Shown here: piece by piece, positions 1 to 9,264 of the stretch
Numbering within the stretch: the first letter of the stretch is position 1
Layout of the letters: every line of letters begins with the position of its first letter
DNA from: Cryobacterium cryoconiti
GTDB taxonomy: Bacteria > Actinomycetota > Actinomycetes > Actinomycetales > Microbacteriaceae
Assembly: GCF_004403065.1 (NCBI RefSeq)
Contig: NZ_SOHA01000041.1
Coordinates: 124,001 to 188,000 of the forward strand
Direction: 5' to 3'
DNA length: 64,000 nucleotides
Notes under the pieces: model-generated
Seen by the model: only the letters and a program-made list of their open reading frames with translations
Told to the model about the DNA's origin: nothing
Database searches by the model: none
Position numbers and translations under genes: made by a program

Positions 1-97
1 AGATGCCGGCGGTGCGCTTGAGCTTGCGTTTCTCGAAGTAGCCTGCCTCAGCCGTCGTGTAGGTCACGCCCGAGACGTTCAAGGTGTCTTTGGACAT
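1..97 (-). CDS. APC-superfamily amino acid/ethanolamine permease, N-terminal fragment
   Basis: Only the first 32 codons lie in the window; the gene runs off the left edge. The readable N-terminus contains YFEKRKLKRTAG, which I recognise as the cytoplasmic lead-in found just before the first membrane segment of ethanolamine-type APC permeases. The ATG at 97-95 has AAAGGA seven bases upstream. It is divergent from the glutamine-synthetase-like gene, so the two probably share a 220-bp control region, and it would supply the amine consumed by the downstream pathway. The fragment is short, so substrate is inferred from family resemblance and context only. Confidence 0.6.
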   Translation of the reverse strand, partial: MSKDTLNVSGVTYTTAEAGYFEKRKLKRTAGI

Positions 98-187
98 CCT
101 GGTTTCCTTTGCGCTCTGGTTGCGCGCCTCGGCAGACGAGCGGCAACGCCGTGAGTTTTCTTGGCATGACTATAGGGCTCCAATGGT

Positions 188-201
188 GGTGTGTACATAC
201 C
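188..201. promoter_or_regulatory. Candidate GntR-type operator palindrome
   Basis: GGTGTGTACATACC is an imperfect 14-bp palindrome centred on GTAC in the 220-bp space between the divergent permease and glutamine-synthetase-like genes. The half-sites resemble the T-GT/AC-A pattern bound by GntR regulators, and a FadR-type GntR protein is coded at the end of the cluster (4738-5487). The regulatory link is inference. Confidence 0.3.
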
Positions 202-316
202 TTTATGGTCCCGTTTCCGGCGGGATCGTACGGATAAATTGGCCGTGGCCGCGTGCGCGATGTGTGGTCTAATGGTCGGAAGTTCTCGATTTGACCGCCT
301 CGATGAGGAGAAGTTG

Positions 317-1684
317 ATGACACTCAGTTCCGGAAATCTCACGCTCGAAGACCTCACGGCACTGGTGCGGGTCGGTGAAATCGACACGATCGTCGTTGCC
401 TTCACCGACATGCAGGGGCGGCTGGTGGGCAAGCGGGTCTCGGCGCGGCTCTTCCTGGAAGACGTGGCGAGCCACGGCGCGGAATGCTGCAACTACCTGC
501 TCGCGGTCGACGTGGAGATGAACACGGTGGACGGCTATGAGATGTCGAGCTGGCGGCGCGGCTACGGCGACATGGCCATGATCCCCGACCTCGGCACGTT
601 GCGCCGGGCGCCGTGGCTGCCCGGTGCCGCCCTCGTCACGGCCGACCTGCAGTGGCTCGACAAGACCCCGGTCGTGGCGTCCCCGCGCCAGATCCTGAAG
701 GCGCAGCTGGCGCGCCTGGCGGATCGCGGGCTCGTTCCCTACGTGGGCACCGAGCTGGAGTTCATCGTCTTCGACGACGGTTACCGCGAGGCCTGGAAGA
801 AGGGTTACCGCGACCTGACCCCGGCCAGCGACTACAACATCGACTACGCCCTGCTCGGCTCCACCCGGATGGAGCCGTTGCTGCGGGACATCCGCAACGC
901 CATGGACGGCGCCGGCATGTACTGCGAGGGCGTCAAAGGCGAATGCAACCTGGGCCAGCAGGAGATCGCGTTCCGGTACACCGACGCCCTGGCCACCTGC
1001 GACAACCACTCGATCTACAAGAACGGGGCCAAGGAGATCGCGGACGCCCACGGCAAGAGCCTGACCTTCATGGCCAAGTTCAACGAGCGGGAGGGCAACA
1101 GCTGCCACATCCACATCAGCCTGCGCGGCACCGACGGGTCCGCCGTCTTCGCCGAGAAGGATGCCGATTACGGCATGTCTCCGTTGTTCCGCCACTTCCT
1201 CGCCGGTCAGCTCGCGGTGATGCGTGAGCTGACCCTCTTCTCAGCACCGAACATCAACTCGTACAAGCGCTACGTCAGCGGCAGCTTCGCACCGACCGCC
1301 ATCGCCTGGGGAATCGACAACCGCACCTGTGCCCTGCGCGTGGTCGGTGCCGGCCTCGGCCTGCGGGTGGAGAACCGGGTTCCGGGCGGCGACGTGAACC
1401 AGTACCTGGCCGTGGCCGCCCTCATCGCGGCCGGCCTCTACGGCATCGAGAACGAACTCGAACTGGACGACGTCTTCGTCGGAAACGCCTACGAGAGCGA
1501 CGCGGAACGCGTGCCGGCCTCACTGCGGGAGGCCGCCGCCCTGTTCGCAACCTCGGTGGTCGCCCGGGAGGCGTTCGGCGATGAGGTCGTCGACCACTAT
1601 CTCAACAACGCCCGGATCGAGCTGGAGGCCTACGACGCGGCGGTCACCGACTGGGAGCGGGTGCGCGGTTTTGAACGCCTCTGA
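317..1684 (+). CDS. Glutamine-synthetase-like gamma-glutamyl-amine ligase
   Basis: A 455-residue protein of the glutamine synthetase fold. Visible family blocks are the metal/glutamate motif [22 protein letters not shown], the histidine block NSCHIHISL, the ATP-side block [13 protein letters not shown], and [14 protein letters not shown]. The ATG at 317 is preceded by GAGGAG; an open frame continues upstream to 191 but lacks family homology. Next to a PuuD-like hydrolase, a PuuC-like dehydrogenase and an amine permease, it is best read as a ligase that gamma-glutamylates an amine (ethanolamine, polyamine or similar; compare E. coli PuuA and Streptomyces GlnA3/GlnA4) rather than the housekeeping ammonium-assimilating enzyme. 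Which amine it uses cannot be decided from sequence. Confidence 0.85.
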   Translation: MTLSSGNLTLEDLTALVRVGEIDTIVVAFTDMQGRLVGKRVSARLFLEDVASHGAECCNYLLAVDVEMNTVDGYEMSSWRRGYGDMAMIPDLGTLRRAPWLPGAALVTADLQWLDKTPVVASPRQILKAQLARLADRGLVPYVGTELEFIVFDDGYREAWKKGYRDLTPASDYNIDYALLGSTRMEPLLRDIRNAMDGAGMYCEGVKGECNLGQQEIAFRYTDALATCDNHSIYKNGAKEIADAHGKSLTFMAKFNEREGNSCHIHISLRGTDGSAVFAEKDADYGMSPLFRHFLAGQLAVMRELTLFSAPNINSYKRYVSGSFAPTAIAWGIDNRTCALRVVGAGLGLRVENRVPGGDVNQYLAVAALIAAGLYGIENELELDDVFVGNAYESDAERVPASLREAAALFATSVVAREAFGDEVVDHYLNNARIELEAYDAAVTDWERVRGFERL

Positions 1685-2471
1685 TCCCGGGAACGTCTCT
1701 GAACCCCGCTCATCTCGCCCCATCATCGGCCTGACCACCTATCTGGAGCAGTCCCGGACCGGTGTCTGGGACGTGCCCGCCGCCTTCCTGCCTCAGGTCT
1801 ACTTCGACTCCGTCATCCAGGCGGGCGGCATCGCTGTGCTGCTGCCGCCGCAACCCGTGGACGCGGCCATCGCCGACCGGGTGCTCGACGGCCTTGACGG
1901 GCTGGTGATCACCGGCGGCAAGGATGTCGACCCGGCCCGCTACGGCCAGGCGGCGCACGTGGCCACGGATGAGCCCCGGCCGGACCGTGACGCGTGGGAA
2001 CACGAGCTGATCCACCGGGCCATCGCCCGGGAGCTGCCGCTGCTCGGCATCTGCCGCGGCGCCCAGATGCTCAACATCGCGCAGGGCGGCACCCTGCACC
2101 AGCACCTGCCCGACGTCATCGGCCATGGTGGCTACCAGACCGGCAACGGCGTGTTCACGATTGTGGACGTGCACGTTGAACCGCACTCGAAGCTGCACGG
2201 GCTGCTGGATGCCGTCGATGTGCCGCTGCCCGTTCCCGTCTACCACCACCAGTCCATCGACCGGGTCGGCGCCGGCCTCTCCGTGACCGCACGCACCGGG
2301 GACGGAGTGGTGCAGGCCGTGGAACTCACCGACGTTCCGTTCGGGGTGGCCGTGCAGTGGCATCCGGAGCAGCACGAGGACCTGCGCATCTTCGCGGGCC
2401 TCGTCGACGCGGCGGCCCGCTACCGGACCGACCGGGAACAGTCGAACCGCCAGGAAAGGGACCACCCGTGA
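1671..2471 (+). CDS. Gamma-glutamyl-gamma-aminobutyrate hydrolase family (PuuD-like class I amidotransferase)
   Basis: 266 residues of the class I glutamine amidotransferase fold. The nucleophile lies in GICRGAQ (Cys128) and the His-Glu pair in WHPEQHED near the C-terminus, so the triad is complete. PuuD-type enzymes release glutamate from gamma-glutamylated products, which is the step needed after the ligase and aldehyde dehydrogenase. The start is taken as TTG at 1671, with GGAGCGGG about ten bases upstream and a 14-bp overlap with the previous gene; no ATG or GTG fits between the overlap and the conserved RPIIGLTTY. It overlaps the next gene by GTGA, indicating translational coupling. Confidence 0.85.
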   Translation: MNASDPGNVSEPRSSRPIIGLTTYLEQSRTGVWDVPAAFLPQVYFDSVIQAGGIAVLLPPQPVDAAIADRVLDGLDGLVITGGKDVDPARYGQAAHVATDEPRPDRDAWEHELIHRAIARELPLLGICRGAQMLNIAQGGTLHQHLPDVIGHGGYQTGNGVFTIVDVHVEPHSKLHGLLDAVDVPLPVPVYHHQSIDRVGAGLSVTARTGDGVVQAVELTDVPFGVAVQWHPEQHEDLRIFAGLVDAAARYRTDREQSNRQERDHP

Positions 2472-3829
2472 GCAGCTACACCGTCATCAATCCGGCCGAC
2501 GAGACACCGGGAGCCGTGGTCGAACACCTCGACACGGATGCGACCGACGAGGCGGTCGCGCGGGCGGTGGCCGCGCAACGGCTCTGGGCCCGGGTGGCCC
2601 CCGCCGACAAGGCCGCCGTGCTGCGCCGCTTCGCGGAGGCCGTGGACGGGGACCGGGAGAACCTGGCCCGCATCGAAATGGCCAACTCGGGGCATCCGAT
2701 CAGCCAGGCCCGCTGGGAGGCCGGCCATGTGCGCGACGTGCTCACCTACTACTCCGCCGCCCCCGAGCGCCTGTTCGGCCGCCAGATCCCGGTGTCCGGC
2801 GGGCTTGACCTCACCTTCCAGGAGCCGTTGGGTGTGGTCGGCATCATCACCCCGTGGAACTTCCCGATGACCATCGCGGCCTGGGGATTCGCCCCCGCCC
2901 TCGCGGCCGGCAACGCCGTGCTGCTGAAGCCGGCGGAATGGACGCCGCTCTCCAGCATCCGTCTGGGCGAACTGGCCCGGGAGGCCGGCCTGCCGGAGGG
3001 TTTGTTCCAGGTGCTGCCCGGCCGCGGTTCGGTGGTCGGCGAACGGTTCGTGACCCACCCCCAGGTGCGGAAGGTCGTGTTCACCGGGTCGACCGCTGTG
3101 GGCAAGCGGATCATGGCCGGCTGCGCCGCCCAGGTCAAACGGGTCACCCTGGAACTCGGCGGCAAGAGCGCCAACATCGTCTTCGCCGACTCCGACCTGG
3201 AGAAGGCCGCCGCCGCGGCGCCGTCCGGGGTGTTCGAGAACGCCGGCCAGGACTGCTGCGCCCGCAGCCGCATCCTGGTGGAACGACGCGTCTATGACCG
3301 GTTCCTGGAACTGCTCGAACCGGCCGTCGCCGCCGTGCGCGTGGGCGATCCCGCCGACGAGGGCACCGAGATGGGGCCGCTCGTCTCGGCCGCGCACCAC
3401 GCTGCGGTCTCGGCCTATGTTCCGGAGGGCTCTCCCGTCGCGTTCCGCGGCAGCGCTCCGACCGGCCCGGGCTTCTGGTTCCCGCCGACCGTGCTCACGC
3501 CGGACTCCCGTACCGACCGCTCGGTCACCGACGAGATCTTCGGACCCGTCGTCACCGTGCTGCCCTTCGACGGGGAAGAGGATGCCGTGAGTCTCGCCAA
3601 TGACACCGACTACGGTCTCTCCGGCTCGATCTGGACGCGGGACGTGGGCCGGGCGATCCGGGTGGCCCGGGCCGTGGAGTCCGGGAACCTGTCGGTCAAC
3701 TCGCACTCCTCGGTGCGCTACTCCACCCCGTTCGGCGGATTCAAGCAGTCGGGCCTCGGCCGGGAACTGGGCCCGGACGCCCCGCTCTCGTTCACCGAGA
3801 CCAAGAACGTCTTCATCGCCGTCGACTGA
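2468..3829 (+). CDS. NAD(P)-dependent aldehyde dehydrogenase (PuuC-like)
   Basis: A 453-residue aldehyde dehydrogenase. The oxyanion/Asn block ITPWNFP, the general-base block LELGGKSANIV and the catalytic cysteine in GQDCC (Cys263) are intact, as is the late EIFGPVV motif. GTG at 2468 overlaps the preceding stop and follows AGGAAAGGG. In this operon it would oxidise the aldehyde formed from the gamma-glutamylated amine, giving the acid that the PuuD-like enzyme hydrolyses. Substrate is inferred from neighbours; the fold and reaction class are certain. Confidence 0.88.
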   Translation: MSSYTVINPADETPGAVVEHLDTDATDEAVARAVAAQRLWARVAPADKAAVLRRFAEAVDGDRENLARIEMANSGHPISQARWEAGHVRDVLTYYSAAPERLFGRQIPVSGGLDLTFQEPLGVVGIITPWNFPMTIAAWGFAPALAAGNAVLLKPAEWTPLSSIRLGELAREAGLPEGLFQVLPGRGSVVGERFVTHPQVRKVVFTGSTAVGKRIMAGCAAQVKRVTLELGGKSANIVFADSDLEKAAAAAPSGVFENAGQDCCARSRILVERRVYDRFLELLEPAVAAVRVGDPADEGTEMGPLVSAAHHAAVSAYVPEGSPVAFRGSAPTGPGFWFPPTVLTPDSRTDRSVTDEIFGPVVTVLPFDGEEDAVSLANDTDYGLSGSIWTRDVGRAIRVARAVESGNLSVNSHSSVRYSTPFGGFKQSGLGRELGPDAPLSFTETKNVFIAVD

Positions 3830-3881
3830 GCCCGCATCCCCGTCACCCCCCCCGATCCCCGATTTCATTCAAGGAGTCAGC

Positions 3882-4673
3882 ATGAGCAGCCTCACCCCCA
3901 TCGACCTCACCCAGCGGCTCGCGGGCCGCGTCGCCGTGATCACCGGCGGCGCCAGCGGCATCGGCCTGGCCACCGCGAAGCGGTTCGCCGCGGAAGGAGC
4001 GACGGTCGTGATCGGCGACCTCGACGAGACAGCCGGGCTCGCGGCCGCCGACCTGCTCGACTGCCTCTTCGTGAAGGTGGACGTGACCGACGAGGACGAG
4101 GTCAACGCACTCTTCGACACCGCGTACCTCACCTACGGCGCCGTTGACGTGGCATTCAACAATGCCGGCATCTCCCCACCCGACGACGACTCGATCGAGA
4201 CGACCGAGCTGCCTGCCTGGCAGCGGGTGCAGGACGTCAACCTGAAGTCGGTGTACCTGTGCTGCCGGTCCGCCCTGCGCTACATGGTGAAGCAGGGGCG
4301 AGGGTCGATCATCAACACCGCCTCGTTCGTGGCCGTGCTCGGCTCCGCCACCAGCCAGATCTCGTACACCGCCTCGAAGGGCGGAGTGCTCGCGCTCAGC
4401 CGCGAGCTGGGTGTGCAATTCGCGCGCCAGGGCATCCGGGTCAACGCCCTCTGCCCCGGCCCGGTGAACACCCCGCTGCTGCAGGAACTGTTCGCGAAAG
4501 ACCCGGAACGCGCGGCCCGCCGCCTGGTGCACATCCCGGTCGGGCGATTCGCGGAACCCGAGGAGCTCGCGGCCGCGGTGGCCTTCCTGGCCAGCGACGA
4601 CTCGTCATTCATCACAGGCTCCACGTTCCTGGTCGACGGCGGCATCAGCTCGGCCTACGTGACGCCGATGTAG
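3882..4673 (+). CDS. Short-chain dehydrogenase/reductase
   Basis: 263 residues, classical SDR. The Rossmann glycine motif TGGASGIG lies at about residues 18-25, NNAG follows in the middle, the catalytic Tyr-Lys pair is in YTASKGG, and CPGPVNTP closes the cofactor site. ATG at 3882 follows AAGGAG with an ideal spacing. It sits 52 bp downstream of the aldehyde dehydrogenase and is probably cotranscribed. It may oxidise the alcohol form of a gamma-glutamylated substrate such as gamma-glutamylethanolamide, a step the cluster would otherwise lack; that role is inference. Confidence 0.85.
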   Translation: MSSLTPIDLTQRLAGRVAVITGGASGIGLATAKRFAAEGATVVIGDLDETAGLAAADLLDCLFVKVDVTDEDEVNALFDTAYLTYGAVDVAFNNAGISPPDDDSIETTELPAWQRVQDVNLKSVYLCCRSALRYMVKQGRGSIINTASFVAVLGSATSQISYTASKGGVLALSRELGVQFARQGIRVNALCPGPVNTPLLQELFAKDPERAARRLVHIPVGRFAEPEELAAAVAFLASDDSSFITGSTFLVDGGISSAYVTPM

Positions 4674-4737
4674 CGGTCCGGGAGGGCAGGCAAACCGTGA
4701 TGGGATGGGAGACCGACCAGAAGCCAGGACCAGGACA

Positions 4738-5487
4738 GTGACCGACGACGAACAGCCCGGACTCGACAGCGGACTGCTGCTGCGCCCCGTGCACAGCGGC
4801 AACGCCTTCGAGGAGACGGTGCAGCGGCTGTTGCAGACCGTTCGTCTCGGCCTGATCGCACCCGGTGAGCGGCTTCCCGCCGAACGTGAACTCTCGACCA
4901 TGCTCGCCGTGAGCCGGGACACGTTGCGGGATGCGATCGCGTCCCTGGCCGAGGCCGGCTACCTGGTCTCCCGGCGCGGGCGCTACGGCGGCACTTTCGT
5001 GAGCGAGTCCCTCCCCCGGCAGACCCCCGGCCCGGGCGCCGAGGGCGGCCTGGCGGCACGCCGGGACATCCCCGTGGCCGAGATCGAGGATGCGCTCGCC
5101 CTGCGGGAGATCCTTGAGGAGGGCGCCGCCCGGCACGCCGCCGCACGCACCCTGTCCCCCGCCGAGCGCGAGGTGCTGTGGAACAGCCTGGCCGATTCGA
5201 TCGGCGCCACCGGCGAGGACTATCGCCGCCTGGACTCGAGGCTGCATCTCACGATCGGCGAGCTGGCCGGCGCCCCGTCGCTGGTGCCGCTGCTGGCCGA
5301 GGTCCGGATGCGGGTGAACGAGCTGCTCGACAGCATCCCGTCGCTCGGCCCGAACATCGCGCACTCGGACCGGCAGCACGAGCAGATCGTGACCGCGATC
5401 CTGACCGGCCGGCCCGATGCCGCCGCGCAGGCGATGGCCGAGCATCTGGCCGGCACCGCCCTGCTGCTGCGGGGCTTCCTGGAGTAG
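4738..5487 (+). CDS. FadR-type GntR transcriptional regulator
   Basis: About 249 residues: an N-terminal winged helix with the GntR signature around GERLPAERELSTMLAVSR, then an all-helical FCD ligand domain (residues about 100-245). GTG at 4738 has AGGA eight bases upstream; an in-frame ATG at 4705 would add eleven residues but lacks a well-spaced ribosome site. It ends the amine cluster and is the obvious candidate for its control, probably with a pathway metabolite as effector. Confidence 0.85.
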   Translation: MTDDEQPGLDSGLLLRPVHSGNAFEETVQRLLQTVRLGLIAPGERLPAERELSTMLAVSRDTLRDAIASLAEAGYLVSRRGRYGGTFVSESLPRQTPGPGAEGGLAARRDIPVAEIEDALALREILEEGAARHAAARTLSPAEREVLWNSLADSIGATGEDYRRLDSRLHLTIGELAGAPSLVPLLAEVRMRVNELLDSIPSLGPNIAHSDRQHEQIVTAILTGRPDAAAQAMAEHLAGTALLLRGFLE

Positions 5488-5512
5488 GAGTGCAGCGTTG
5501 GGCTGCCGTACG

Positions 5513-5818
5513 TCAGATCAGGAACGCGAACGGCAGGGCCAGCAGTCCGAGCGCCAGTGCCAGCAGCACCAGCAGCAGCGAGCCGGCCAGCAGCACCGCG
5601 TTGAGCACGATGCCCCAGATCGCGAGGGTGCGCGCCTGCGGTTCCCGGCCGAGGGCGAGGATGCCGGCGACGAGGCCCGCGATGGGCACGAGGAAGGTCC
5701 AGCCGGCGAGGATCGACACGAGGCCGAGCACGAGGCTGGACACGGCCAGGGGGCTGCTCGCCGCGGGGAGGGGTTCGGCGGTGTAGGCCGGCGCCTGGTC
5801 GGGAGCGATGCGTGACAT
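5513..5818 (-). CDS. DUF4190-like small membrane protein
   Basis: 101 residues. A short proline/alanine-rich N-terminus is followed by two strongly hydrophobic segments separated by a loop reading GREPQARTLA, the arrangement of DUF4190 proteins. ATG at 5818 has GGAG upstream. It converges on the GntR gene with only 25 bp between stops. Function unknown; the membrane location is clear. Confidence 0.7.
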   Translation of the reverse strand: MSRIAPDQAPAYTAEPLPAASSPLAVSSLVLGLVSILAGWTFLVPIAGLVAGILALGREPQARTLAIWGIVLNAVLLAGSLLLVLLALALGLLALPFAFLI

Positions 5819-5912
5819 GGGTGGTTCTCCGTTCGATGGTTCGGTGGGGAGCAGCGGATGCCACTCTCCCACCGACACTACGGAGCATCCGTGCCGGCGC
5901 CCATGGGGTTAG

Positions 5913-5932
5913 CCCCCGAATCGAACCGGGGG
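5913..5932. terminator. Weak hairpin between DUF4190-like gene and NCS2 permease
   Basis: CCCCCG and CGGGGG pair across an eight-base loop. It lies just past the stop of the minus-strand permease gene, with no clear T-tract, so a terminator role is tentative. Confidence 0.3.
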
Positions 5933-5970
5933 GAACACGAGCGCCGCAGGGTGCGTCCCGGCCGACCGGG

Positions 5971-7479
5971 TTACGCGCCGAACCAGACCTCGATCGGGCC
6001 GCGCACGAAGAAGACCAGGAAGCCGACCGCGACCGCCCAGAGCAGCGGGCTGATCTCGCGGGCCTTGCCGGAGAACGAGCGCACCAGCACCCAGGCGATG
6101 AAGCCCGCGCCGATGCCGTTGGCGATGGAGTAGGTCAGCGGCATCACGATGATCGTGAGGAACACCGGGAGCACGATGGAGAACTCGGAGAAGTCGATGA
6201 ACCGGATCTGGGACACCATCATGGCCCCGACGATGACGAGGGCGGCAGCAGCCACCTCGAGCGGCACGATCTGGGTGAGCGGGGTGAAGAACATGGCGGC
6301 GAGGAAGAGGAGGCCGGTGACGATGTTGGCCAGCCCGGTGCGCGCACCCTCGCCGATACCGGCGCCGGACTCGATGAAGACCGTGTTCGAGGAGGCGGAG
6401 CTGGCTCCGCCGACGACGGCTCCCACTCCCTCCACGATCAGGGCCGACTTCAACCGGGGGAAATTACCCTTCTCGTTGGCGACGCCGGCCTCATTGGCCA
6501 GGCCGGTCATGGTGCCCATGGCGTCGAAGAAGTTCGTGAACACGAGCGTGAACACGAGCATCGAGGCCGCCAGCACGCCGATCCGGTCGAAGGCGCCGAA
6601 GGAGACCTGGCCGACGAGGCTCAGGTCGGGCAGCGAGACGATGGAGGTCGGCAGCACCGGGGCGTTCAGGTTCCAGCCGTCTGGGTTCTGCCCGAACGAC
6701 GGCCCCACTTTGAAGATGGCTTCGAGGACAACGGCGATCAGCGTGGTGGCGACGATTCCGATCAGCAGCGCTGCCTTCACCTTGCGGGCGACCAGGATGC
6801 CGAGGATGATCAGGCCGAGCACGAACACGGCCGTCGGCAGGCTCACGACGGAGCCGTTCTCGCCCAGCTGCACGGGCGGCGACGCCACACCGCTCGAGCG
6901 CACGAATCCGGAGTCGACCAGGCCGATGAAGGCGATGAACAGGCCGATGCCGACCGTGATGGCGATCTTCAACTGACGTGGCACGGCGTTGAAGATGAGC
7001 TCCCGCATGCCGGTCGAGGCCAGCAGCACGATGATGAGCCCGTTGATGACGACGAGCCCCATGGCCTCAGGCCAGGTCACCTGGCCGACGACGCTCACGG
7101 CCAGGAATGAGTTGATCCCGAGACCGGCGGCGAAACCGAACGGCAGCCGGGCGATGGCGCCGAACAGGATCGTCATGACGCCGGCGGTGAGAGCGGTGAC
7201 AGCAGCGACCTGACCGTTCGGCAGCCAGCCGCCGACCACGTCGACCGCCGCCTGGTCGGCGCTGAAACCGCCGAGGATGAGCGGGTTGAGGATGACGATG
7301 TAGGCCATCGTGACGAACGTCACCAGGCCGCCGCGGATCTCACGGCCGTAGGTCGAACCGCGCATCGTGATTTCGAAGTAACGGTCGATGCGGGCCTTGA
7401 GCCCGGGGTTGGGCGTGCCGACCGGGGTGTCCGGCTTCGGGGCAGGCGTGGATGACGTGTGGGTCTCTGTTTCAGAAAT
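5971..7479 (-). CDS. NCS2-family purine permease (AzgA/PbuG branch)
   Basis: A polytopic permease of the guanine/hypoxanthine branch: GREIRGGLVTFVTMAYIVILNP opens it in two blocks (GREIRGG, then MAYIVILNP), FGFAAGLGINSF is the substrate-site segment, and SSNTVFIESGAG marks the second half. The first ATG (7365) would remove RYFEIT, normally part of the family, and has no ribosome site. The upstream frame stays open to an ATT at 7479-7477 preceded by AGGAG with a six-base spacer, and there is no ATG, GTG or TTG between. I therefore place the start at the ATT, giving 502 residues. If non-standard initiation is wrong, use 7365. Confidence 0.8.
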   Translation of the reverse strand: MSETETHTSSTPAPKPDTPVGTPNPGLKARIDRYFEITMRGSTYGREIRGGLVTFVTMAYIVILNPLILGGFSADQAAVDVVGGWLPNGQVAAVTALTAGVMTILFGAIARLPFGFAAGLGINSFLAVSVVGQVTWPEAMGLVVINGLIIVLLASTGMRELIFNAVPRQLKIAITVGIGLFIAFIGLVDSGFVRSSGVASPPVQLGENGSVVSLPTAVFVLGLIILGILVARKVKAALLIGIVATTLIAVVLEAIFKVGPSFGQNPDGWNLNAPVLPTSIVSLPDLSLVGQVSFGAFDRIGVLAASMLVFTLVFTNFFDAMGTMTGLANEAGVANEKGNFPRLKSALIVEGVGAVVGGASSASSNTVFIESGAGIGEGARTGLANIVTGLLFLAAMFFTPLTQIVPLEVAAAALVIVGAMMVSQIRFIDFSEFSIVLPVFLTIIVMPLTYSIANGIGAGFIAWVLVRSFSGKAREISPLLWAVAVGFLVFFVRGPIEVWFGA

Positions 7480-7593
7480 GGGGTGCTCCTGGTGTCCGAC
7501 TCAGCTAATTCTCAGTTGTCCAGTTTACGGCCCCGGAGAACGCGCCGAGAACGCCGGGAGTGTCGGACGGTCGGCGGAGCCGGCGCATGCGGG

Positions 7594-9204
7594 TCAGATA
7601 TGCGGCACGAAGGCGTCCCAGGCCCGTCGCCGCTCACGGTGCGGGTCGGCTTCCACGGTGTCGACGGCGTCGATGACCAGGGTCAGTCGTTCGGCCTCGT
7701 CGTAGAGCGGCCACGCGTCATCCGGAACCCCGGTGGTTGCGAAACCGAGCCACCAACCCTGCATGCGGGCGCCGATCCGCTGCAGGTCGCGGCGCCCGCC
7801 GAGCACGGTCATGCCGCGGCCGAACCAGCCGTCGAGCCGGTCGAACAGCGGGAACAGCTCGAGGCCGTGGGTGGCGTCGAGCCCCATCAGGCGCACCAGG
7901 CGCGGCGCAGCGTCGAATCGGTAGAACCGTACAGGCGCATACCGGGAGTGCCGTTCGCCCACGCGCACACTCGGATACCAGAACGAGAAGTCACCGCCGA
8001 AATCGAGTGCCGGCCGCAGGGCGGGGATGCCGGGGTACTGCGCGTTCAGCCGCGAGCGGGCCTTCTTCGTGGTGTTCGCGAAGACGGCACGGATGCGTCG
8101 GGGCGTCGTGGCGAGGATGTCGATGCGCCCGCTGAACAGCGAGCCCTCCCGGGCGTTCGTGCCGATGATCAGGGGAATCCGGTGGGCGCGTCCGTCGCGG
8201 AAGGCGTCAAGGGGGCGTTCGGGCAGGAAAACGCCGTCGATCACTGGTGAGAGCGGGATGGTTCCCGGGTAGCGGTCCGGCGCACGTCGGGTGAGGTCGC
8301 CGGTGGCCTCCGCCAGCCGGGCCGGGTCGGCCTGACAGAGCAGAGCCGCGGCATCCGTCACCGCGTGCGCCGGGGCCGGACCGGTAGGGGTCGGGCCGAC
8401 GGTCCGGCCGGCGGCGGGCAGGTCGGCCTGTCGTGTGCGTTTGGCCAGGAGCCGCACGAAATGCGCCGCCCACTCCGCGGTCACCTCGGGCGCGTAGACG
8501 GCGTTCGGCGGGGCGCTCTGCGCGATCGCGCGCTGGAACAGGCCGGCCGCGGCCGGCACGGTCATCAGGGTGGTCACGGCGTTGGCGCCGGCGGATTCAC
8601 CGAACACGGTGACGGCGTCCGGGTCGCCGCCGAACGCCCGGATGTTGCGCCGCACCCATGCGAGCGCCGCCACCTGGTCGCGCAGCCCCAGGTTGCTCTC
8701 GATCGGCCGCTCCGCGGTGGAGTAGCGACTGAAGTCGAGGTAGCCGAGCGCCCCCAGCCGGTAGTTGAAGCTGACGTAGACGATGCCGCCGCGCCGCACG
8801 AGCCCCTCCCCCTGCCGGGGCACCTCCCGCGAGGACCCGACGCTGTAGGCGCCGCCGTGGATGAAGACCATGACGGGCCGCAGCATCCGGGGGTCGACCG
8901 GTTCGTCGGGAGCGATCACGTTGAGGTTGAGGCAGTCCTCGCCCTGCGGGATCGTGGGCTTCGCTCCGATGAACTGGCCGCGGTGGCTCTGCGGGGCGAC
9001 CAGGCCGAAGTCGCGCGCGTCGCGCTCGCCCGACCAGGGCTCGGCCGGCTGGGGGGCCCGGAATCGAAGGTCACCCACCGGCGCCAACGCGTACGGGATT
9101 CCCCGCCACGCACGCACCCCGCGTACCCGGATCCCACGCAGCGAACCGGTCTCAATCTGCACCGAGAGGGGTTCTGTGTGGGCAGGCTGAACGGATGGTT
9201 TCAC
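7594..9204 (-). CDS. Type B carboxylesterase
   Basis: 536 residues of the carboxylesterase/cholinesterase family. The oxyanion region HGGAYSVGSS, the nucleophile elbow VFGESAGA and the C-terminal DATHGLELFPLF histidine block are visible. The N-terminal GIRVRGVRAWRGIPYA block is also typical. The start is GTG at 9204, preceded by TAGGCT at the six-base spacing of leaderless genes here. It is divergent from the uracil permease and lies between two nucleobase permeases, but nothing ties it to nucleobase metabolism. Confidence 0.85.
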   Translation of the reverse strand: MKPSVQPAHTEPLSVQIETGSLRGIRVRGVRAWRGIPYALAPVGDLRFRAPQPAEPWSGERDARDFGLVAPQSHRGQFIGAKPTIPQGEDCLNLNVIAPDEPVDPRMLRPVMVFIHGGAYSVGSSREVPRQGEGLVRRGGIVYVSFNYRLGALGYLDFSRYSTAERPIESNLGLRDQVAALAWVRRNIRAFGGDPDAVTVFGESAGANAVTTLMTVPAAAGLFQRAIAQSAPPNAVYAPEVTAEWAAHFVRLLAKRTRQADLPAAGRTVGPTPTGPAPAHAVTDAAALLCQADPARLAEATGDLTRRAPDRYPGTIPLSPVIDGVFLPERPLDAFRDGRAHRIPLIIGTNAREGSLFSGRIDILATTPRRIRAVFANTTKKARSRLNAQYPGIPALRPALDFGGDFSFWYPSVRVGERHSRYAPVRFYRFDAAPRLVRLMGLDATHGLELFPLFDRLDGWFGRGMTVLGGRRDLQRIGARMQGWWLGFATTGVPDDAWPLYDEAERLTLVIDAVDTVEADPHRERRRAWDAFVPHI

Positions 9205-9210
9205 CGTCCG

Positions 9211-9216
9211 AGCCTA
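9211..9216 (-). promoter_or_regulatory. -10 box, leaderless promoter of carboxylesterase
   Basis: TAGGCT lies exactly six bases before the GTG start at 9204, so transcription should begin at the start codon. Confidence 0.5.
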
Positions 9217-9264
9217 ATTGTTCACTACCATCGGGAATACGTACGACACGGAAACGAGAATCAC

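Noticed and set aside
191-316. Upstream extension of the glutamine-synthetase-like gene
   Set aside because: No family similarity, and a good ribosome site favours ATG 317.
5812-7110. Long plus-strand frame opposite the purine permease
   Set aside because: Composition is the antisense of a membrane protein gene (Asp/Glu/His-rich) and the opposite strand is a clear permease.
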